Assembly: GCA_947385375.1 (NCBI GenBank) | Contig: CANDKR010000015.1 | Span: 1 to 32,528 of the forward strand | Length of the DNA: 32,528 bases | From: an uncultured Clostridia bacterium | GTDB lineage: Bacteria > Bacillota > Clostridia > TANB77 > CAG-508 | Direction: 5' to 3' | In this document: positions 24,861-32,480 of the stretch, piece after piece | Layout: each line of letters starts with the position of its first letter | Numbering within the stretch: the first letter of the stretch is position 1 | The notes under the pieces: model-generated | Databases searched by the model: none | Told to the model about the DNA's origin: nothing | Seen by the model: the letters and a program-made list of their open reading frames with translations, nothing else | Program-made: the position numbers and the translations under genes

Positions 24861-26975
24861 ATGGATTTAAAACAAAGAATAGAGGAATTAACAGCATTAC
24901 AAGAGAGTTTACAAGCTCTTAGAGCAGCTAACGAAGAGGAAGCCAAAGCAAGAGAGGCTTATAATCAAGCTGACCAAAATGCTAAAAAGGAAAATGATGT
25001 AATTGTTAGTGACATTGAAAGAAGAAATGTAGAATTATTACAACATAGACACGAAGCAGCTAAAAAAAGAGCTGAAGAAGCAGCAACTAAATTTACTGAA
25101 TTAAGAGAAAAAACAGTAGAGGCTGTTCATCAAGATGTTAATGCAGAACTTGAACTTTATAGAGAATCAGGAGAAGAACAAGAAATGTCTGTTGAAGACA
25201 GAATGAGAACAATAGGTACTCCTTATGGAAATGTAAAAGATAATGTTCAAAGACAAAATCTTGAGAGAAGATCTGCTGTATATAGAATGGAAGAAAAACT
25301 AGAAGAACATCAAAAAGAAATGGATGATGTTGATAAAAGAATTGATGAAGCTCTTGCACAAGGTGCTGATGATGGAGCAATAAAAAAATTAGAGCGTGAA
25401 AAAGCAGCAATTGGAACAAAAATTAAAAGAGTACAAATGGCTATAAAGAATTTCTCTCAACCATTCAAATCAATGGAAGAAAATGAGGCTGAATATAATA
25501 AATTATATGAAATCTGGAAATCAATGGAAGATATAATGGATCCAGATAAACAAGATGTGCTTGTTGAGACAGAATCAATTGAAGCAACAATCAATGCTAT
25601 AAAAGAATTAGGAGATATCCAAGAAGCAGCTATTCCAGCTCAAGTTAGATATGATGCTTTAAAAGATCAAAAAGCTGATTTACAAGCTAAAAAAGCAGAA
25701 GCTAAAGAAGCAATAGAAAATATTAAAAAAGGTTTAGCAAATGGAACTATTAAAGGACAATATGTAGAAACTTCAAAAGCTAGACTTGCAGAACTTGAAG
25801 CAGAAGTTGCAGAATATGAAGCACAAGAAAAAGAATGTGCTGCAAAAATGGAAAAACTTGAAAAAGAAGAAGGCATTAAACCAGAAGCCACACCTATGGA
25901 ACAATATGAGGCAATGGAGAATTTGAAAAAGCAGACTGAGCAACAAATTGCTGAGAAAACAGCAGATTTAGAAAAAATAAAAGCAGAACTTGCTGCACAC
26001 CCAGAAAAAGCAGAAGAATTAAAAGCAAAACAAGCTCAATTAGAATCTGAATTAGCAGTATTAGAAAAAGGTAAATCAGCAGCAGAAGCAAGAATGACTG
26101 AATTAAATGATAAATATAAATTAGGTCAAGATATAGGCAAAGGTGAAGGCGCTGGAAAAGGCGAAGGTGACGGAGCTGGAAAAGGTGAAGGCGATGGCAC
26201 TGGCAAAGGCGAAGGCGACGGAACCGGAAAAGGTGAAGGTGACGGAAGTGGTAAAGGCGAAGGAGATGGAGCTGGAAAACCAAAAACACCTCAAGACGAA
26301 TTGAAAGAAGTAGAAGCAGAGTTTGCTGATGTAGATAGCAAAGTTAAAAAATTGAATGCTGAAATAAATGCAAAAAAACAATTAGAAACTATTGAAACAG
26401 ATCCAGATAAACGTAAGGCATTAGGTGAAGAATTAAAAAGATTAACTGATGAATGTGCTGAAGCAACTAGAAAGCAAATTCAATTAAGAGGTAAAATTGG
26501 TAGTTTGACTAAACAAATAAAAGCTGAGGAAGAAGCTAAAAAAGCTCCAAAACCAGTGCCAATAATTGGTGATGAATATTATGAAAGCAAAGGTATTTTT
26601 GGAAAGGCTAAATTAAAAGCAGAAGCTTTTGAAGCAGCAACTGGAACAAAACCAGGATTTTTCAAAATAATGTTACTAGCATTGCCATCAAATGAGTATA
26701 GTAAAAAAGCAGCTGATATGCTTACAGCAGGACAAATTAAACCAATTGCAGGAGATGAAGAACTTATTAAGGAAGCAGCAGAGAAAAGAGCAGCAGATGC
26801 AGCAGCGGCAGAGGCTGCAAAGGCAGGTAAAGGAGCAGATCCATTTGCTACACTTACACCTGAACAAAAAGCTGAAGCAGAAAAAGCAGCTAGAGAAGCA
26901 GCAGCAAAAGCAGGAGAAGCTAAACCAGAACCAGCAAAAGATGATCCAGCAAAAGGTGAAGGCGATGCTAGATAA
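24861..26975 (+). CDS. Long coiled-coil protein with GKGEGDGx repeats
   Basis: This 704-residue protein is soluble, has no signal peptide, and is dominated by Ala/Glu/Lys heptad-like coiled coil (residues about 1-200 and 280-420). A glycine-rich linker of tandem GKGEGDGx units (residues 426-471) follows, then a second coiled coil (480-570) and a small domain with PIIGDEYYESKGIFGKAKL and KPGFFKIMLLALPSNEYSKK. The C-terminus is Ala-rich and ends GEGDAR. The start at 24861 has an excellent AAAGGAGGA site, and the promoter rules out the longer frame. No family is recognised; the architecture suggests a filament, scaffold or structural protein. The next gene follows after 36 bases. Confidence 0.82.
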   Translation: MDLKQRIEELTALQESLQALRAANEEEAKAREAYNQADQNAKKENDVIVSDIERRNVELLQHRHEAAKKRAEEAATKFTELREKTVEAVHQDVNAELELYRESGEEQEMSVEDRMRTIGTPYGNVKDNVQRQNLERRSAVYRMEEKLEEHQKEMDDVDKRIDEALAQGADDGAIKKLEREKAAIGTKIKRVQMAIKNFSQPFKSMEENEAEYNKLYEIWKSMEDIMDPDKQDVLVETESIEATINAIKELGDIQEAAIPAQVRYDALKDQKADLQAKKAEAKEAIENIKKGLANGTIKGQYVETSKARLAELEAEVAEYEAQEKECAAKMEKLEKEEGIKPEATPMEQYEAMENLKKQTEQQIAEKTADLEKIKAELAAHPEKAEELKAKQAQLESELAVLEKGKSAAEARMTELNDKYKLGQDIGKGEGAGKGEGDGAGKGEGDGTGKGEGDGTGKGEGDGSGKGEGDGAGKPKTPQDELKEVEAEFADVDSKVKKLNAEINAKKQLETIETDPDKRKALGEELKRLTDECAEATRKQIQLRGKIGSLTKQIKAEEEAKKAPKPVPIIGDEYYESKGIFGKAKLKAEAFEAATGTKPGFFKIMLLALPSNEYSKKAADMLTAGQIKPIAGDEELIKEAAEKRAADAAAAEAAKAGKGADPFATLTPEQKAEAEKAAREAAAKAGEAKPEPAKDDPAKGEGDAR
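26136..26273 (+). repeat. In-frame 24-bp tandem repeats encoding GKGEGDGx
   Basis: One 18-bp unit (GKGEGA) and five 24-bp units (GKGEGDG plus A, T, T, S or A) are in tandem. Glycine codons vary among GGC, GGT and GGA between units, so the protein sequence is kept rather than the DNA being freshly duplicated. Confidence 0.9.
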
Positions 26976-27011
26976 TTTTAGTAAATAACAAAGCTTGAAA
27001 AGGAGGACACT

Positions 27012-29768
27012 ATGCCAGATAATGAAAAATTCATAGAAGGTGTAAAAAAAGCAAAAATTGAACAAAGAATTGCTCATTATGATGAAATTTTACATTCAGG
27101 CATTTATACAAAAGAGAGTGCAGAATACATAAAGGCAGAAGATGTTATCGAAGAAGTTGTTAGTTTACTAGGAAAAGGCAAACCAGAATATAGTTTTATC
27201 GAAAGTTCTGAAATTGAAAGAAGAATAGAAGAATATCTTAAGACTTTAGAATATTTAGATAGAGATTATTTAGAAAATAAAAAAGAAAAATTAGAAGGAG
27301 AACTAGCCTCAGCTAGTTCTTCTTATGATGTGCAAAATATGCCTAAAACTCCAGAAGAATTGTTAGCGGAAATCGAAAGAGTAGCTTCAATGAGCGTTAG
27401 AACTCCAGCAGAAGAAGAAATCGAGGAGTGGAGAAAAAACAGAGCAAATAGAAGAGATACTCAAGTTGTTAAAGATGAATTATCACAGATAGATAAAGCA
27501 ATTAAGGATTTAGATAGCAGAGATCCAGCTGATGTAGCTACACAAACTAGAGTTACAACTCATAGAGTAGAAGAGTTACAAGATATAGCTAAGGAAAAAG
27601 AACTTTTTAAGATTAATGAAAAAGGCGAAGTTACTATTGATTATCCTGATATAGTTCCTGAACTAGACGAAGAAGCTATTAGAGCAGAATATGCTATGCG
27701 TAGAGCAGATATGGTTGATAAATTCTATGGAAATAGACAAATGGCAAAAAAATATTCAAAAATTATTAAAAAATTTGAAGATAATGTTGAATATAAAGAT
27801 TTCGAATATTTAGATGAAAATGGTAATAGACAAGTAGGAGTGTACAGAACAATAGCTTCATATCCAGGAATGGAAGAAGATTTGAAATTTGCACAATTAG
27901 AGGAATTAGTTGAACGATTAGAAAGATTATCAAAGTATGAAGCTGGTGATAAATCTGTATATGAAGATCTTTATATTAGAAATGAAGAAGGTAAGATAGA
28001 AAAACTATCTCCAGAAGATGCAAGAGAGGCTGACGAAGAGTATATAGGAAGCAATAACCACGCATATAATACATTAGTATATACTACTGAAAATTTAAGA
28101 ACTCTTGGAAAATATGGCGAAAGAGTACCATATAGTAAATTTCAACAAGGAGAACATGTAAGAAATATTATAAGAGCCGTTGGAAATGCTGGTAAATTTG
28201 TTAGAAATAATGTAACAGCACCAATAAATAGATTAATAGGTAAAGCTGTTTCACCAACTTATGCACTACTTACAGGAGCTAAGAGAGATAATGTAGCCGG
28301 ATTATATTCTAATAAACGTACACACAGATATGTTGCAAGAAGAGAATATTATCAATCACAAGGTCAAGGATTTTTCAAGAGTAGATTTAACAGTATTTTC
28401 CATGCAAAAGAAGCTAATCAAGCGATACTTAATGCAGGTGCTTATGATATACAAGAGTCTCTAAGAAGAAAATATGTTGAAATTGCTCAAAAAGAAGCAA
28501 TGAGAAAAAAGACTGAGTTTGCTGCTAAATCTGTTGCAGAAAAAATAAAAATGATTGAAACAGATATGCAGCAAGCAACTAGTGAAGCTGACAAGGCAAA
28601 ATTTGCAACAACTTTAGAAGATTTAAAGAAGGCTCAGCATCAAATTAGCATAGATAGAGGCTTAAATGAGTCAGCAGGTATAACTCAAACAAGACAGACA
28701 GATGCTATAAGTGAAGCAACACATGATGTTGCAAATAAAGAAAATGTTACAAGAACAATTACAGGATTTAAAATTGCTACAAGATTAGGATTTAGAAAGT
28801 TAATCGGACCAAAGATAGAAGATTGGTTATTAAAACATACAACAAAAACTGAACAAGTAGTAATTCCTCCGTCAGAAGAAGAAATTAGACAAGCTTTAAA
28901 TATTCAAGATAAAAGATGGGTACCAGAAACATATAAAGAAGTAGAAACTGATGTGCTTGAAACAAGACCAATAGGTACAGTTAGTCCAAAAGTATCTGAA
29001 GTAATGACTTCAAATACTGCAAGACAAATTGAAGGATATTATTCAGTGTATGGTGGAGAAAGAAAACCTGCTTTATATGACTTAACAGGTAATGAGAAAA
29101 TAACTGCAATATTTAAGAGTGAAGGACAAGGCGGTACTGGCTTATCAGATATAGCAGGATTAAAGGCTCCAACACTTGTTGATGGAACTTTCCCAAAAGA
29201 GTTATTAGATGCAAATGGAGTATTAAGACAAGATATAGATCTTGATACTATAGTAAATGCTCTTGGTGCTAATACAAATGATTTAAGTGGTATTTATGTT
29301 TCAGTAGGAGATAGATATTGGGCTAAGCTTTCAGACCTATATAAAGGTGTAACAGAGAAAGCAACTGAAGCTGGTACAATTTTGACAGAACAAGTAAAGG
29401 TTGGCACAGGAACATATAAAATAATTGATGTTCCAGGACATTATGAGTATTTGAGCGCAGAAGAATTATCAAAGGTTGCTGGTGAAGCTTTGGAAGCTAA
29501 ATTAGCAGCAAATCCAAATTTCTTAAACGATTTAAGTAAGACAGTAACAAAGGTTGGAGAAAATTCAAAAGTAGTAGATGTGTTAAGAAGATTGGATATA
29601 CCAGTAAATGGTGCACTTATTGTAGATGATGCTTATGAAAATATAAGAGAAACTTTTCCAGACCCAGAAGCAATTGTTCCTACTGATAGACATTATGAGA
29701 CAAAAACAAGCTTTACAGGTAAGAGAAAAGATGATTTAGCAAATAAAAAAGAAGATCGTGAAAGATAA
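27012..29768 (+). CDS. Very large hypothetical protein of the coiled-coil cluster
   Basis: This 918-residue protein has no recognised family, signal peptide or clear membrane span. The N-terminal third is charged and helical (KTPEELLAEIERVASMS, EEEIEEWRKNRANRRD). A central basic segment (about residues 380-480, e.g. IRAVGNAGKFVRNNVTAPIN and RYVARREYYQSQGQGFFKSR) may be amphipathic. The last 300 residues look globular, with strands and Gly-rich turns (GQGGTGLSDIAG, TGTYKIIDVPGHYEYLS). It ends in a basic/acidic tail, KKEDRER. The start follows AGGAGG at 27001. It is probably cotranscribed with the preceding coiled-coil gene. A structural or scaffold role is only a guess. Confidence 0.8.
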   Translation: MPDNEKFIEGVKKAKIEQRIAHYDEILHSGIYTKESAEYIKAEDVIEEVVSLLGKGKPEYSFIESSEIERRIEEYLKTLEYLDRDYLENKKEKLEGELASASSSYDVQNMPKTPEELLAEIERVASMSVRTPAEEEIEEWRKNRANRRDTQVVKDELSQIDKAIKDLDSRDPADVATQTRVTTHRVEELQDIAKEKELFKINEKGEVTIDYPDIVPELDEEAIRAEYAMRRADMVDKFYGNRQMAKKYSKIIKKFEDNVEYKDFEYLDENGNRQVGVYRTIASYPGMEEDLKFAQLEELVERLERLSKYEAGDKSVYEDLYIRNEEGKIEKLSPEDAREADEEYIGSNNHAYNTLVYTTENLRTLGKYGERVPYSKFQQGEHVRNIIRAVGNAGKFVRNNVTAPINRLIGKAVSPTYALLTGAKRDNVAGLYSNKRTHRYVARREYYQSQGQGFFKSRFNSIFHAKEANQAILNAGAYDIQESLRRKYVEIAQKEAMRKKTEFAAKSVAEKIKMIETDMQQATSEADKAKFATTLEDLKKAQHQISIDRGLNESAGITQTRQTDAISEATHDVANKENVTRTITGFKIATRLGFRKLIGPKIEDWLLKHTTKTEQVVIPPSEEEIRQALNIQDKRWVPETYKEVETDVLETRPIGTVSPKVSEVMTSNTARQIEGYYSVYGGERKPALYDLTGNEKITAIFKSEGQGGTGLSDIAGLKAPTLVDGTFPKELLDANGVLRQDIDLDTIVNALGANTNDLSGIYVSVGDRYWAKLSDLYKGVTEKATEAGTILTEQVKVGTGTYKIIDVPGHYEYLSAEELSKVAGEALEAKLAANPNFLNDLSKTVTKVGENSKVVDVLRRLDIPVNGALIVDDAYENIRETFPDPEAIVPTDRHYETKTSFTGKRKDDLANKKEDRER

Positions 29769-29779
29769 TATAAAAAAGA

Positions 29780-29809
29780 ATAAAGGTGCTTCTTAAAAAG
29801 CATCTTTAT
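29780..29809 (+). terminator. Hairpin after the 918-residue gene, weak terminator
   Basis: A stem of about 11-12 bp with one G-T pair (29781-29791 with 29798-29808, AAAGGTGCTT/AAGCATCTTT) and a 6-base loop. The downstream T-tract is poor (TTTATCGCTT), so read-through to the next genes is likely. Confidence 0.5.
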
Positions 29810-29829
29810 CGCTTGAAAAGAGAAAAAAT

Positions 29830-30030
29830 ATGGGATTATTTAGTATGTTAATTGACTTGTATGAAAATACTAGAAAAACAAAAACAGATAAAAAAGATAA
29901 TAAGGCATCAGTCAGAAATTACGATTTTGATGGCGGATTTACAGGAGATAAAAGAATAGATATTGCTACTCCGAGAGTACCAATATCAGAAAAAAGGTCA
30001 ATAGAAAAAGATGATGGAGAAGAAAGATAA
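29830..30030 (+). CDS. Small hypothetical protein in the coiled-coil cluster
   Basis: This 66-residue charged protein has a short hydrophobic start (MGLFSMLIDLYEN) that could be an amphipathic membrane-contact helix, then a Lys/Asp-rich polar body ending DDGEER. The ribosome site is weak (AAAAGAG). Its last codons contain the GGAGAAG site of the next gene, whose likely start is 1 base beyond this stop, so the two are coupled. No family recognised. Confidence 0.6.
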   Translation: MGLFSMLIDLYENTRKTKTDKKDNKASVRNYDFDGGFTGDKRIDIATPRVPISEKRSIEKDDGEER

Positions 30031-30031
30031 T

Positions 30032-31339
30032 ATGGAAAAACTTGAGGATAAAATTTCAAAAATCTTTGACGAATATGAACAAACTTCTAGTAGCGATATA
30101 AAACAAGCTTCTGATGCAGAAGCAAAAGCTGTAGTAGCGTTTCATAGTGCAAAATCAGCAGATGATAGTCAAAAACGCTATAAAAGTAAGAGAAAAGATG
30201 TTAAAAATTATTATAAAGCTCTTAGAAAAGAAGTAAAAAGCAAAGAAGCAGAGAAGAAAAGATTTACTAAAAAAAGACAAAAAAAGGTAAAGAAAGTGTC
30301 TAAGCAAGTTAGTAAGTCTGTTACTAAAACACTAAAAAGGTCAGAAGATACTACATATGTAAGATTAACTCCACCTAAGGGCAAAAGAAACATTATAAGC
30401 AGGATAAGGAATAGAGGACATTATGATAGAGGAGATTATGACTATATTGAAGAAAATATCGAAAACGGATATATTACACCTGAAACTATTGAAAGTGGCG
30501 AGGTAACTAAGCGTGAGTGGAAAGAACTTCAAAAATATGAGGATGCAAGAGAAGATGTTACAGTAAGAAAAAATTGGGTAAGGTTTAAAGCTCTTGTAGC
30601 TGCTGCTGCACTTATAGGTTCTATGGCACTTTGTAAAAATATGTATGATGGAATACAAGAAAGCTTTGAGAGGAGTGGCATTGTAGCAACTGAAACAGCA
30701 GAAAGAGACCGCCTTGATATGCTTGCAAGAAGTGCTAAATATTCTTTATTCAATTTTACTGATCAACAGCTATTATATGAATATACAAATGGAGATATTA
30801 CTGAGGCAAATTGGGAAGCATTACCAGAGAATATTAAAGAATATATAAGAAATCCTATTGTAGCAGCAGAGGCTGAATACAAGCATGGTATGGATTTATC
30901 ACATTTTTATGTGATGGTAGATGGTGACTTTACTACGGAAACATGGGAAAAATTGCCAGAAGAAATAAGACAATTTGTAAGAGAACCAGTATCAACTGCT
31001 AGAGAGTATTTTGAAAATGGAAAAGATCAAAGATATTTATATGAAGTATCAAGAGGAAAATTAACAGAAGAGTTTTGGAATGAACTTCCAGCAGAAATAA
31101 AGCAATATGTAAGAAATCCGGTAGAACTTGCTAAAGAATATGAAAGACAAGGAAATGCTTTAGGTTATTTAGAAAATCTTTCAGAAATAACTGATACAAA
31201 ACAATTAAGCAATGAAGTTTGGCAGTTTTTACCAGAGGAATTAAAGGCACATGTAGTAGATCCAAAATTAGTTATTAGTGTAGACGAGTTAGAAAACGGA
31301 GAGCAGAATCAAGAAAATAATTCAGATTTGGAGAGATGA
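30032..31339 (+). CDS. Single-pass membrane protein with WxxLP tandem repeats
   Basis: This 435-residue protein starts at the ATG at 30032, just after the previous stop; an in-frame ATG at 30011 inside the upstream gene is an alternative. It has a Lys/Arg-rich N-terminal region (residues 40-130), a hydrophobic segment (about 184-203), and an acidic C-terminal domain of four tandem units of about 44 residues centred on Trp261, Trp305, Trp349 and Trp397, with consensus W-x-x-LP-x-x-I/L followed by a V/I-R-x-P turn. A degenerate unit around Trp163 precedes the membrane segment. With a basic N-terminus, the repeats are probably outside the cell. No family recognised; a repeat-based binding or scaffold role is inferred. 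Confidence 0.75.
   Translation: MEKLEDKISKIFDEYEQTSSSDIKQASDAEAKAVVAFHSAKSADDSQKRYKSKRKDVKNYYKALRKEVKSKEAEKKRFTKKRQKKVKKVSKQVSKSVTKTLKRSEDTTYVRLTPPKGKRNIISRIRNRGHYDRGDYDYIEENIENGYITPETIESGEVTKREWKELQKYEDAREDVTVRKNWVRFKALVAAAALIGSMALCKNMYDGIQESFERSGIVATETAERDRLDMLARSAKYSLFNFTDQQLLYEYTNGDITEANWEALPENIKEYIRNPIVAAEAEYKHGMDLSHFYVMVDGDFTTETWEKLPEEIRQFVREPVSTAREYFENGKDQRYLYEVSRGKLTEEFWNELPAEIKQYVRNPVELAKEYERQGNALGYLENLSEITDTKQLSNEVWQFLPEELKAHVVDPKLVISVDELENGEQNQENNSDLER
30749..31267 (+). repeat. Four ~44-residue protein repeats (W-x-x-LP units)
   Basis: The units share ITEANWEALPENIKEYIRNP, FTTETWEKLPEEIRQFVREP, LTEEFWNELPAEIKQYVRNP and NEVWQFLPEELKAHVVDP. Tryptophans are 44, 44 and 48 residues apart. 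DNA identity is low, so the duplication is old. Confidence 0.85.
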
Positions 31340-31341
31340 GT

Positions 31342-31611
31342 ATGGAATTTAAAGTCGGCGGAAAAATAACTTTAGAAGGAAAAAAACAGTATATTATAAT
31401 AGATATTATGGAATTTAATAATCGTAAATATTTATATTGTATAACTGTTAAAGGTAAAATAAAAGCGGTTATATTAAGAATAGGTACTTTTGAAGGAAAA
31501 ACTTTTATGAAAGAAGAGGAAAATCCACTGATTATTTATGAATTAAGCAGAAAAATACTTGAAAAACAAGACAAAGAAATGTTAAAGAAAATTGAACGTA
31601 AAAAAATTTAA
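31342..31611 (+). CDS. Small hypothetical beta-rich protein
   Basis: This 89-residue protein starts at the ATG at 31342, which sits 6 bases from the GGAGAG site; an ATG at 31336 (overlapping the upstream stop, ATGA) is an alternative but lies directly against that site. It has alternating hydrophobic strands (ITLEGKKQYIIIDIMEF, KYLYCITVKGKIKAVILRI) and a basic helical tail. No family recognised. It is the last gene of the coiled-coil cluster and is translationally coupled to the membrane repeat protein. Confidence 0.65.
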   Translation: MEFKVGGKITLEGKKQYIIIDIMEFNNRKYLYCITVKGKIKAVILRIGTFEGKTFMKEEENPLIIYELSRKILEKQDKEMLKKIERKKI

Positions 31612-31652
31612 AACCTTAGGGCAATAAACATTAGGAAAGTTTTTTAAAAGTA

Positions 31653-31681
31653 TTGACATTATATGGTAAAGATGATAAAAT
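31653..31681 (+). promoter_or_regulatory. Strong promoter of the rpsL (str) operon
   Basis: TTGACA (31653-31658), a 17-base spacer and TAAAAT (31676-31681), giving a leader of about 70 bases before rpsL. Confidence 0.85.
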
Positions 31682-31758
31682 AGATACGCTATTGTATAGG
31701 GAAATCTGTACTTTGGCGTATTTTTACTTTATAAAAGAAAGAGGGTGAATGAAACAAG

Positions 31759-32172
31759 ATGCCAACAATTAACCAATTAGTAAGAAAAGGAAGAAGCACA
31801 TCAGAAACAAAATCAACAGCTCCTGCATTACAAAAAGGATATAACTCAAGAAAGAAAATACAAACTGACAACAGAGCACCACAAAAAAGAGGTGTATGTA
31901 CAGTTGTAAAAACAGTTACTCCTAAGAAACCAAACTCAGCTTTAAGAAAAGTTGCCAGAGTTAAACTTTCAAACGGATACGAAGTAACTTCTTATATCCC
32001 AGGTGTAGGACATAACTTACAAGAGCACAGTGTTGTTCTAATCAGAGGTGGAAGGGTAAAAGACTTACCTGGTGTTAGATACCATATCATTAGAGGAACA
32101 TTAGATACAGCTGGTGTTAAAGATAGAATGCAAGCTAGATCTAAATATGGTGCTAAAAAACCTAAAAAATAA
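31759..32172 (+). CDS. rpsL: 30S ribosomal protein S12
   Basis: This 137-residue protein lies at the decoding centre of the 30S subunit. The conserved [41 protein letters not shown] and [20 protein letters not shown] segments are intact. Both lysines classically linked to streptomycin sensitivity are in place (KKPNS and RVKDLPG). The length is that of the longer Gram-positive form with an N-terminal insert. The start follows AAAGAGGGTGA, somewhat distant from the ATG. It opens the str operon, with rpsG 308 bases downstream. Confidence 0.97.
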   Translation: MPTINQLVRKGRSTSETKSTAPALQKGYNSRKKIQTDNRAPQKRGVCTVVKTVTPKKPNSALRKVARVKLSNGYEVTSYIPGVGHNLQEHSVVLIRGGRVKDLPGVRYHIIRGTLDTAGVKDRMQARSKYGAKKPKK

Positions 32173-32176
32173 AATC

Positions 32177-32288
32177 CACTAAAAGCAATGTCTTACGTTG
32201 TCAAACTTCGTAAAAAACGCGGTTACGTACCTTTGTACGCGCCCTTGCCTTTTTTACTTGTTTTCCTAGTAATACATCACTTTTATTG
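32177..32288 (+). repeat. Long imperfect palindrome between rpsL and rpsG, MITE/REP-like
   Basis: A stretch of about 112 bases folds as one long hairpin. Left arm 32177-32230 and right arm 32235-32288 match over most of their length (outer TAAAAG/CTTTTA and ATGT/ACAT, inner GTAAAAAA/TTTTTTAC and CGTAC/GTACG) around a CTTT loop. It is richer in CG dinucleotides than the surrounding DNA and has no coding potential. Such elements are usually mobile or repetitive palindromes, or structured RNA. Confidence 0.7.
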
Positions 32289-32301
32289 AATTTTTAAATT
32301 A

Positions 32302-32454
32302 GCCTATGTAATAGGCAGAATAGTGTAATTAGAATAAGATATATCAATGTAGATTGATTTTAGATAGATTTTAAGTGCACTATTACGGAAAAGCAATAGG
32401 CTTTTCAGAGTACCTTTTAGTGTTATAAATGGTTAAACACTAAGCACGTTTTTT
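32302..32454 (+). promoter_or_regulatory. Structured leader upstream of rpsG, candidate attenuator
   Basis: Several stems are visible: GCCTAT/ATAGGC (32302-32316), GAAAAGC/GCTTTTC (32388-32406) and TTAGTGTT/AACACTAA (32417-32443). The closing stem is GTGC (32375-32378) with GCAC (32444-32447), directly followed by a G and T6. An alternative pairing AATAGTG (32319-32325) with CACTATT (32378-32384) shares C32378 with the closing stem. S7 is known to control its operon through the rpsL-rpsG spacer in enterobacteria; a related control here is inferred. Confidence 0.5.
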
Positions 32455-32480
32455 ATAATTTATAGAAGGAGGGAAGAATA

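Noticed and set aside
25894..26381. Minus-strand frames opposite the Gly-rich repeats
   Set aside because: They are antisense shadows of the 24-bp repeats, giving monotonous Leu/Phe/His strings with no start signal.
26692..26988. 98-residue Gln/Lys-rich frame overlapping the end of the coiled-coil gene
   Set aside because: It is an out-of-frame shadow of the Ala/Glu-rich coding sequence, with biased low-complexity composition and no ribosome site.
31684..31725. Attenuator hairpin in the rpsL leader (ATACGC with GCGTAT, then TTTTT)
   Set aside because: The stem's left arm overlaps the predicted transcription start (about 31688) of the strong promoter, so most of it would not be in the RNA; the stem is also only 6 bp around a long loop.
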